NCBI RefSeq assembly: GCF_003252725.1
Contig: NZ_QEPO01000004.1
Coordinates: 124,001-188,000 of the forward strand
DNA from: Haemophilus parainfluenzae
GTDB lineage: Bacteria; Pseudomonadota; Gammaproteobacteria; Enterobacterales; Pasteurellaceae
Length of the DNA: 64,000 nt
Direction of reading: 5' to 3'
The notes beneath the pieces are model-generated. The model searched no databases and had not been told where the DNA came from. It worked only from the letters and a program-made list of their open reading frames with translations. The stretch's first letter is position 1. Each line of letters begins with the position of its first letter. Positions 56,832 through 64,000 of the stretch are shown here, piece by piece. Made by a program: the position numbers and the translations under genes.

Positions 56832-58844
56832 ATGAAACTCAATCCTCAACAACAACAGGCTGTCGAATATGTCAGTGGGCCTTGCTTGGTGCTAGCTGGC
56901 GCAGGCTCGGGCAAAACTCGCGTGATCATCAATAAGATTGCTCATTTGATTGAACACTGTGGTTATTTACCTAAACAGATTGCTGCCGTGACCTTTACCA
57001 ACAAAGCGGCTCGTGAAATGAAAGAGCGTGTAGCCCATTCCATTGGTAAAGAAAAATCCAAAGGATTGATTGTTTCCACTTTCCATACCTTAGGTTTCGA
57101 CATTATCAAACGGGAATATAAAGCTTTAGGCTTTAAATCGAATATGACTTTGTTTGATGAGCACGATCAACTTGCCTTACTCAAAGAACTGACAGCAGAT
57201 GTGCTCCAGGAAGATAAGGATTTATTGCGAGAATTAATCTCGGTTATTTCCAACTGGAAGAATGATTTGGTTTCGCCAAAACAGGCTTATGCCTTAGCGA
57301 AAGATGCCAAATATCAAACCTTTGCAAAATGTTATGAGCGTTATGCGGCGCAAATTCGTGCTTACAATGCGTTGGATTTTGATGATTTGATTATGTTGCC
57401 GACCTTACTCTTCAAACAGAACGAAGAAGTGCGGTCAAAATGGCAGGAGAAAATTCGCTATCTTTTGGTGGATGAATATCAAGATACCAATACTAGCCAA
57501 TATGAACTCATCAAATTACTCGTTGGCGAGAGAGCTTGTTTTACCGTAGTGGGTGATGACGACCAATCCATTTATTCTTGGCGAGGTGCTCGACCGCAAA
57601 ATATGGTGCGCTTGCGTGATGATTTTCCGCGTTTGAAAGTCATTAAATTAGAACAAAATTATCGTTCCACTCATCGTATTTTGCATTGTGCCAATATTTT
57701 GATTGATAACAACGAGCACGTATTTGACAAAAAGCTTTTTTCCAACTTGGGTGAAGGTGAAAAACTGCAAGTCATTGAAGCGAAAAATGAAGAACATGAA
57801 GCCGAACGGATTGTAGCGGAATTAATCGCTCATCGTTTTAGCCGTAAAACCAAATTCAAGGATTATGCGATTTTGTATCGGGGGAATCATCAATCGCGTC
57901 TATTGGAAAAAGTACTGATGCAAAACCGCATTCCGTACAAAATTTCTGGCGGGACGTCTTTTTTCTCTCGAGCTGAAATTAAGGACATGATGGCCTACTT
58001 GCGTTTGTTGGTGAATCAAGATGATGATGCTGCCTTTTTGCGTATTGTGAATACACCGAAACGGGAAATTGGTACTGCAACATTGCAAAAACTAGGCGAG
58101 TTGGCACAGGAAAAACATATCAGCTTATTTGAGGCGATTTTTGAGTTTGAACTCATGCAACGTGTTACACCGAAAGCCTATGATGCGTTGCAAAAATTCG
58201 GTCGTTGGATTGTGGATTTGAATGATCAAAGTTTACGTTCTGATCCTGAAACGGCGGTGCGTTCGTTACTTTCTTCCTTGCATTACGAAGAATATTTGTA
58301 TGAGTATGCCACCAGTACGAAAGCTGCTGAAATGCAGAGTAAAAACGTGGCAACTTTATTTAGCTGGGTAGAGGATATGCTCAAAGGCGATGAGGTGAAT
58401 GAGCCGATGACTTTAAACCAAGTAGTCACTCGTTTAACACTACGTGACATGATGGAACGCGGCGAAGACGATGACGAAAGTGATCAAGTGCAACTAATGA
58501 CATTGCATGCCTCCAAAGGCTTAGAGTTTCCCCATGTGTATTTAATCGGTATGGAAGAAGGGATTTTGCCTCATCAAACCAGTATTGATGAAGATAATGT
58601 GGAAGAGGAACGCCGTTTGGCCTATGTGGGCATTACTCGAGCACAACAAACGCTGACTTTTTCTCTTTGTCGTGAACGACGTCAGTTTGGTGAATTAATT
58701 CGCCCAGAGCCTAGCCGTTTCTTGGCAGAGCTACCACAAGATGATGTGCAATGGGAAAAAGATAAGCCAAAATTAACGGTAGAACAGAAGCAACAACAAA
58801 CTTCTAGTCAGCTCGATCGTCTGCGGGCAATTTTAAAAGGCTAG
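56832..58844 (+). CDS. rep: ATP-dependent DNA helicase Rep
   Basis: Rep is a 3'-5' superfamily 1 helicase that removes proteins ahead of replication forks. The 670-residue product contains motif [12 protein letters not shown], Ia [64 protein letters not shown] and [12 protein letters not shown]. It ends in a Lys/Gln-rich tail. Its length and neighbours fit Rep and not UvrD. Confidence 0.95.
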   Translation: MKLNPQQQQAVEYVSGPCLVLAGAGSGKTRVIINKIAHLIEHCGYLPKQIAAVTFTNKAAREMKERVAHSIGKEKSKGLIVSTFHTLGFDIIKREYKALGFKSNMTLFDEHDQLALLKELTADVLQEDKDLLRELISVISNWKNDLVSPKQAYALAKDAKYQTFAKCYERYAAQIRAYNALDFDDLIMLPTLLFKQNEEVRSKWQEKIRYLLVDEYQDTNTSQYELIKLLVGERACFTVVGDDDQSIYSWRGARPQNMVRLRDDFPRLKVIKLEQNYRSTHRILHCANILIDNNEHVFDKKLFSNLGEGEKLQVIEAKNEEHEAERIVAELIAHRFSRKTKFKDYAILYRGNHQSRLLEKVLMQNRIPYKISGGTSFFSRAEIKDMMAYLRLLVNQDDDAAFLRIVNTPKREIGTATLQKLGELAQEKHISLFEAIFEFELMQRVTPKAYDALQKFGRWIVDLNDQSLRSDPETAVRSLLSSLHYEEYLYEYATSTKAAEMQSKNVATLFSWVEDMLKGDEVNEPMTLNQVVTRLTLRDMMERGEDDDESDQVQLMTLHASKGLEFPHVYLIGMEEGILPHQTSIDEDNVEEERRLAYVGITRAQQTLTFSLCRERRQFGELIRPEPSRFLAELPQDDVQWEKDKPKLTVEQKQQQTSSQLDRLRAILKG

Positions 58845-58858
58845 AGATGATTTACGTT

Positions 58859-58906
58859 AAAGTGCGGTGGGAAATTTATTTGTTTTTTCAACCGCACTTT
58901 ATTTAT
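58859..58906 (+). terminator. Probable terminator after rep, widely spaced uptake-sequence pair
   Basis: AAAGTGCGGT and ACCGCACTTT pair over a 22-base loop, followed by ATTTAT. The large loop makes it weaker than the others. Confidence 0.55.
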
Positions 58907-58956
58907 GCAAAATGTAGATAAATCAAGCAACCAAAACGGCTTTTACAAAAAATGAT

Positions 58957-58984
58957 TTGACTTATTTTCAAAAAAACGTATTAT
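58957..58984 (+). promoter_or_regulatory. Promoter of the tRNA cluster
   Basis: TTGACT and TATTAT are 16 bases apart, with the tRNA-Ser gene beginning about 14 bases after the predicted start point. Confidence 0.65.
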
Positions 58985-59004
58985 ACCGCCCACAAACCGA
59001 TTGT

Positions 59005-59098
59005 GGTGAGATGGCCGAGTAGGCTGAAGGCGCTCCCCTGCTAAGGGAGTATGGGGTCAAAAACTCCATCGAGGGTTCGAATCCCTCTCTCACCGCCA
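59005..59098 (+). tRNA. tRNA-Ser(GCU)
   Basis: A class II tRNA of 94 bases including encoded CCA. The acceptor arms GGTGAGA and TCTCACC pair perfectly with discriminator G. The anticodon loop CTGCTAA is closed by CTCCC/GGGAG and gives anticodon GCU (reads AGC and AGU). There is a long variable arm and a GGTTCGAATCC T-arm. Confidence 0.97.
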
Positions 59099-59121
59099 TT
59101 TGTTTTTAGTTTTATTATTCT

Positions 59122-59198
59122 GCACCCGTAGCTCAGCTGGATAGAGTACTCGGCTACGAACCGAGCGGTCAGAGGTTCGAATCCTCTCGGGTGCGCCA
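59122..59198 (+). tRNA. tRNA-Arg(ACG), copy 1
   Basis: 77 bases including CCA. The acceptor GCACCCG pairs with CGGGTGC, discriminator G. The anticodon is ACG, whose A34 is normally edited to inosine by TadA to read CGU, CGC and CGA. The T stem is AGAGG/CCTCT. Confidence 0.97.
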
Positions 59199-59251
59199 TT
59201 TTAAATCGACTCTATCAGTTAGAATGGTTACGAAGAATAAAACATCACTAC

Positions 59252-59328
59252 GCACCCGTAGCTCAGCTGGATAGAGTACTCGGCTACGAACCGAGCGGTC
59301 AAAGGTTCGAATCCTTTCGGGTGCGCCA
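59252..59328 (+). tRNA. tRNA-Arg(ACG), copy 2
   Basis: Same length and anticodon as copy 1, 130 bases downstream. It differs by two bases, both in the T stem: AAAGG/CCTTT in place of AGAGG/CCTCT. The change keeps base pairing. Confidence 0.97.
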
Positions 59329-59381
59329 TCTTCTCTCTTCAAATTTTTCTTTTTCTCAAAAACAATTAATTCTTTATTTGA

Positions 59382-60062
59382 TCATTTTTCTCGATCATCA
59401 ATAGTTTTTAATAAATAATTTCCTTGTACGTCTGTGACACTTCTAAAACCGACATTCGTGATTTTATAAGGAAAATTTGTCTTATATTCAACGTTATCGT
59501 GGTGATGGCCATGGAAAACGTGTTTTACCCCTAATTTTTCAGCAAGTTGATTAATCACACGAAATCCCATTGGATGGGGCTTCGGTGCCTCATGGCAAAT
59601 TAGAATATCGGCTTGTTCATTTTCAATGGCTTCGATATCAGAAGGGAAAATAGACGTGCGATGACGTAATGGTACACCGCCACGCCAAATTTTTTCTTGC
59701 GGGCTATATTGGCAATAGTGGATAGGGTCAAAATACATCGGTTTATTGGGAGGCATCCAGATTTGTCCTCGGAATACGCCACCTAAGCCGGCAATGCGTT
59801 GACCTTGGATTTCAACAACACGATTATGCAAATTACGCGATTTCCAATGAGTCCCCCAAATCGCCTCAAATGCGGCGACAGTTTTGCTGTCATGATTACC
59901 GTGAATAAACCAAATATCACAATGTTGTGCGAGTTTATCTAATTCATCAGGCGAAGAAAGTTGCAAGTCGCCCAAAATAATCAGGGTAACGTTGTCGTTT
60001 TCTTGCACGAAAGGATAAAGATGTTCATAACTTCCGTGCGGATCGCCTGCGAATAAAATCAT
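59382..60062 (-). CDS. Calcineurin-like metallophosphoesterase
   Basis: A 226-residue phosphoesterase with the five metal-binding motifs: GDPHG at 6-10, ILGDLQ, HGNHDS, ICHEAPKPH and HGHHHDN. The substrate is unknown. It starts one base after the nadR stop codon, so the two are co-expressed. That invites a role in nucleotide or pyridine-nucleotide turnover, but nothing in the sequence proves it. The three tRNAs lie beyond its 3' end on the other strand. Confidence 0.82.
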   Translation of the reverse strand: MILFAGDPHGSYEHLYPFVQENDNVTLIILGDLQLSSPDELDKLAQHCDIWFIHGNHDSKTVAAFEAIWGTHWKSRNLHNRVVEIQGQRIAGLGGVFRGQIWMPPNKPMYFDPIHYCQYSPQEKIWRGGVPLRHRTSIFPSDIEAIENEQADILICHEAPKPHPMGFRVINQLAEKLGVKHVFHGHHHDNVEYKTNFPYKITNVGFRSVTDVQGNYLLKTIDDREK

Positions 60063-60063
60063 C

Positions 60064-61218
<1,155 letters not shown>

Positions 61219-61304
61219 CTATTTTATGTAATCTTTGTGCAAATAAAAACATTTTTCATTGAATGATTTTTTACTGTGACATTTTACGTTATACTACGAC
61301 CTGC

Positions 61305-61471
61305 ATTCTCAGGGCAGGGTGAAATTCCCTACCGGTGGTGACAGCCCACGAGCACTTAAAAGTGCGGTCAATTTTGATTGCGTTTTACAAAATTGTTTCG
61401 CTTTGTACTTTTAAGGTTAGCAGATTTGGTGAAATTCCAAAGCCGACAGTATAGTCTGGATGAAAGAGAAT
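61305..61471 (+). ncRNA. FMN riboswitch (RFN element) upstream of ribB
   Basis: The conserved RFN blocks are present in order: TCTCAGGGCAGGGTGAAATT, CCGGTGGTGACAGCCC, then GGTGAAATTCCAAAGCCGAC and AGTCTGGATGAAAGAGAA. P1 is ATTCTC paired with GAGAAT. Between blocks is a variable arm of about 60 bases (CTTAAAAGT with ACTTTTAAG) that contains an uptake sequence. A hairpin AACGGA/TCCGTT (61474-61498) follows and may form part of the expression platform. FMN binding should lower ribB expression. Confidence 0.95.
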
Positions 61472-61563
61472 AAAACGGATTGGGTTCCAAATTCCGTTCT
61501 ATTTATTTGCATTTCTCAGCCCTGATTCTGGTTAATTTTAACGTAACAACAAAGGAAATTACG

Positions 61564-62211
61564 ATGAATCAGTCAATTTTATCTGCATTTGGTGCGACCG
61601 GCGAAGAACGGGTAATTAACGCATTGAATGCATTCAAACAAGGTAATGGCGTATTAGTATTGGATGATGAAGATCGCGAAAATGAAGGCGATTTAATTTT
61701 CCCAGCAGAAACCATTACTCCAGAACAAATGGCAAAACTTATTCGTTATGGCAGCGGTATCGTGTGTTTATGTATCACCGATGAACAATGCAAACAACTT
61801 GATTTGCCACCGATGGTTGAGCATAACAATAGCGTGAATAAAACCGCGTTTACCGTGACGATTGAAGCGGCAGAAGGTGTGTCAACTGGTGTATCGGCAC
61901 AAGATCGTGTCACCACAATCAAAGCGGCAATTGCAGATCAGGCAAAACCGGCAGATCTTCACCGTCCTGGACATGTTTTCCCATTACGAGCGGCAGAAGG
62001 CGGCGTTTTAGCACGTCGAGGTCATACTGAAGCCTCAGTTGATTTAGCACGTTTAAGTGGTTTTAAACCGGCAGGTGTGATTTGTGAAATCACAAATGAT
62101 GATGGCACTATGGCTCGCGCACCAGAAATTATCGAATTTGCGAAAAAATTTGGTTATTCGGTGTTAACGATTGAAGATTTAGTGGCATATCGTCAAAAAC
62201 ATCATTGCTAA
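61564..62211 (+). CDS. ribB: 3,4-dihydroxy-2-butanone 4-phosphate synthase
   Basis: RibB makes the four-carbon precursor of riboflavin from ribulose 5-phosphate. The 215-residue protein has the acidic active-site motif [27 protein letters not shown], the catalytic histidine in [13 protein letters not shown] and [12 protein letters not shown]. It is the single-domain form without a RibA fusion. The start at 61564 follows AAAGGAAATTAC; the frame is open upstream through the riboswitch tail and is rejected. Confidence 0.96.
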   Translation: MNQSILSAFGATGEERVINALNAFKQGNGVLVLDDEDRENEGDLIFPAETITPEQMAKLIRYGSGIVCLCITDEQCKQLDLPPMVEHNNSVNKTAFTVTIEAAEGVSTGVSAQDRVTTIKAAIADQAKPADLHRPGHVFPLRAAEGGVLARRGHTEASVDLARLSGFKPAGVICEITNDDGTMARAPEIIEFAKKFGYSVLTIEDLVAYRQKHHC

Positions 62212-62229
62212 TCAAATACTCAGAAAACA

Positions 62230-62275
62230 AAAGTGCGGTCAGAAAATCTGTTAAATTCTGACCGCACTTTGCATT
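62230..62275. terminator. Bidirectional terminator between ribB and dusA
   Basis: AAAGTGCGGTCAGAA and TTCTGACCGCACTTT form a perfect 15-bp stem with an 11-base loop; both arms extend beyond the uptake core. Confidence 0.88.
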
Positions 62276-62281
62276 TTAGTC

Positions 62282-63268
62282 TTAATTGGTTTCCACAAAG
62301 CTTAATGCCGTTTCAACCACTTCAATTCCTGCGCCTTGTTTAAAGGCATTTTCACTTAGATAGCGTCGCCATTGTCTTGCCCCTTTGCAGTTTTGAAATG
62401 CACCGAGCATATGTCGAACGATATGATTTAGATAAACACCTTGGCTCAGTTGTTTTTCAATGTAAGGGAACATGGCTTCCACCGCTTGTCTTGGTGTGAC
62501 GATATCCGCATTAGTATCAAAAAGCATTTGATCAATATAGCCCAATAACGACGGATTTTGATAAGCCTCACGCCCAACCATCACACCATCCACAAATTGC
62601 AAATGATGTTTCATTTCTTCGATGGTTTTAATACCTCCATTAATTGCAATGGTCAACTGCGGAAAGTCTTTTTTCAATTGATAAACACGCTCATAATCCA
62701 AAGGGGGAATCTCGCGATTCTCTTTCGGGCTTAATCCTGAAAGCCAGGCTTTTCGTGCGTGAACAATAAATTCTTGGCATCCTGCATGATGGACTTTTTC
62801 GATAAAGTCGCAGAGAAATTCATAGCTATCCAAATCATCAATGCCAATACGCGTTTTCACGGTCACAGGAATATTCACGACACGTTGCATTTCTGCAATA
62901 CATTCTGCTACTAAATCTGCTTTTGCCATTAAGCAAGCACCAAACATACCATTTTGCACGCGATCGGAAGGGCAACCCACATTCAGATTAATTTCATGAT
63001 AGCCTCTTTCTTCGGCTAATTTGGCACAATGTTTAAGCTGAGCAGGATCGCTTCCACCGAGTTGTAAGGCAACCGGGTTTTCTTGCAAATCAAAATCTAA
63101 ATGATCGTATTTCGCATGAATAATGGCGGGAGCCGTAACCATTTCGGTATAAAGCAACGCATTTTTACTAAATTGACGATGAAAATAGCGACAATGGCGT
63201 GTCGTCCAATCTAACATTGGCGCAACGGAAAAACGTCCACGATAAAAGTGCGGTTGGTTTTCTGACAT
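62282..63268 (-). CDS. dusA: tRNA-dihydrouridine(20/20a) synthase DusA
   Basis: DusA is an FMN enzyme that reduces U20 and U20a of tRNA with NADPH. The 328-residue product has [16 protein letters not shown], the catalytic cysteine in [37 protein letters not shown] (DusA-specific) and [11 protein letters not shown] with VMVGREAY for FMN phosphate binding. It is three bases from the ClC gene stop codon. Confidence 0.94.
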   Translation of the reverse strand: MSENQPHFYRGRFSVAPMLDWTTRHCRYFHRQFSKNALLYTEMVTAPAIIHAKYDHLDFDLQENPVALQLGGSDPAQLKHCAKLAEERGYHEINLNVGCPSDRVQNGMFGACLMAKADLVAECIAEMQRVVNIPVTVKTRIGIDDLDSYEFLCDFIEKVHHAGCQEFIVHARKAWLSGLSPKENREIPPLDYERVYQLKKDFPQLTIAINGGIKTIEEMKHHLQFVDGVMVGREAYQNPSLLGYIDQMLFDTNADIVTPRQAVEAMFPYIEKQLSQGVYLNHIVRHMLGAFQNCKGARQWRRYLSENAFKQGAGIEVVETALSFVETN

Positions 63269-63271
63269 ATT

Positions 63272-64000
63272 TTATTTCTCTTGAATCTCGTTACGGCGAA
63301 GATCTTCTGCTTGTTGTTCCTGCATTCGTTGACGGAAACGTCCAGCCGCAAAGTGGTAAAAAGGTTTCGGACTAAATTGGCGCGAAATTATGGAGGCAAT
63401 GATACTGGAAATCAAGAGCCAAATCAGCACAGGTTGAGCCCCTGTCATTTCCATCACAACCACACTCGCTGTCACGGGGGATTGGGTGCCGCCGGCTAAA
63501 AAGGCTGCCATACATAAAATGACGAGGAAGCGTTGATCAACCATGCCATTGCTGATTTCCCATAACATGGTGCCAATGCCTGCACCGGTAGTGAGGGATG
63601 GCGTAAAAATCCCACCTGCGATACCATTCCAATACGTCGTAACTGTTGCGAAGAGTTTTAGTATCCCCACTTCAGGCGAAACGAGTTGTCCTTCCAATGC
63701 CCTGGCGACCACATTATAACCCGTTCCATAAGTTTGCCCTTCGCTGTAGGTGCCCATAGCAGCCAACACTAAACCAAGTAATAAGGCCACATAAATAGGG
63801 TGTTTACGGATCCAGTCACGCCATTTGAGTGGGGAAAGCCCCGCTAATCCTTTTGCAAGGAGTCGCCCAAATATACCGCCCAGTACGCCACAAACTACGC
63901 CACAAATAGCAAGCCAAAGATATAAATAGGGAATAGCTGTTGCACCTTTATAGGCAGGAAAGTAAGGGCTATTGCCTTGAATCGCCACTAAAATAAAACC
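63272..64000 (-). CDS. ClC-family chloride channel/antiporter, C-terminal part (cut by window end)
   Basis: The visible 242 or so residues are the C-terminal half of a ClC protein: several helices, GIFTPSLTTGAGIG (the GxFxP selectivity motif, at GGIFTP), AAFLAGGTQSPVTASVVVMEMTG and a short basic tail without CBS domains. The frame stays open to the last base of the window, so the N-terminal half with GSGIP and G(K/R)EGP lies outside. Chloride/proton exchange in acid resistance is the usual role. Confidence 0.88.
   Translation of the reverse strand, partial: GFILVAIQGNSPYFPAYKGATAIPYLYLWLAICGVVCGVLGGIFGRLLAKGLAGLSPLKWRDWIRKHPIYVALLLGLVLAAMGTYSEGQTYGTGYNVVARALEGQLVSPEVGILKLFATVTTYWNGIAGGIFTPSLTTGAGIGTMLWEISNGMVDQRFLVILCMAAFLAGGTQSPVTASVVVMEMTGAQPVLIWLLISSIIASIISRQFSPKPFYHFAAGRFRQRMQEQQAEDLRRNEIQEK

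Noticed and set aside
59005-59381. Integrated element at the tRNA cluster
   Set aside because: All three tRNAs are complete, no integrase gene or direct att repeat is nearby, and flanking genes are ordinary chromosomal ones. The similarity of the two tRNA-Arg is simple gene duplication.

Overview
The window looks like chromosomal DNA of a Haemophilus species close to H. influenzae, most probably H. parainfluenzae. About fifty copies of the Hin-type DNA uptake sequence (AAGTGCGGT or its complement) are visible by eye, where chance would give less than one. Many gene blocks follow the order I remember from H. influenzae: mobB/MFS/hbpA, slyX-fkpA-yheO-tusDCB, hemCDXY divergent from cyaA, yibQ-envC/gpmA, ilvC/ilvY-rarD-glpE, yheS-yrdD-tsaC-aroE-tag, lgtF/waaA-coaD-rep and nadR/ribB. 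No phage, insertion sequence, integron or CRISPR array was seen. The species call is an inference; there is no rRNA here.

Layout. 1-4.9 kb: end of rseB, mobB, an MFS exporter, the heme/glutathione-binding lipoprotein hbpA, and pdxH. 4.9-10.8 kb: an accessory catabolic cluster with a GntR/FCD regulator, two Gfo/Idh/MocA oxidoreductases (one closely like E. coli YjhC/NanY), a divergent NanX/YjhB-like transporter and a DASS-family carboxylate transporter. This is the most interesting part: it resembles a pathway for 2,7-anhydro-sialic acid. 10.9-14.8 kb: a four-gene ABC importer of unknown ligand. 14.9-17.7 kb: slyX, fkpA, yheO and tusDCB. 17.7-23.6 kb: a small membrane protein, a YeaK-like tRNA editing protein, a phage T4 endonuclease V-like UV-repair enzyme, an orphan Fur-box-linked binding protein, and a polar amino acid ABC importer. 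23.7-31.5 kb: hemCDXY, cyaA and narP.

31.5-44.7 kb: yibQ-envC, gpmA, an exported lysine/alanine-rich histone H1-like protein, rluE, an autotransporter with a 21-bp in-frame repeat tract, ilvC/ilvY, rarD, glpE and two oxidoreductases. 44.8-49.2 kb: a tightly packed operon yheS-yrdD-tsaC-aroE-tag. 49.2-58.8 kb: lptD, xerC with a GNAT gene, tpiA, lgtF, waaA, coaD, a YceK-like lipoprotein and rep. 59.0-59.3 kb: tRNA-Ser(GCU) and two tRNA-Arg(ACG). 59.4-64 kb: a metallophosphoesterase with nadR, an FMN riboswitch with ribB, dusA, and a ClC chloride transporter cut by the window end.

How genes work together. The hem genes feed tetrapyrrole synthesis. nadR fits NAD (V factor) salvage from nicotinamide riboside. 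lgtF, waaA and lptD act on lipooligosaccharide. Candidate CRP sites lie before the NanX-like gene, the DASS gene and the unknown ABC operon, which suggests these nutrient-uptake units share catabolite control through the cAMP made by the cyaA product. Many transcription units end in hairpins built from inverted uptake-sequence pairs.
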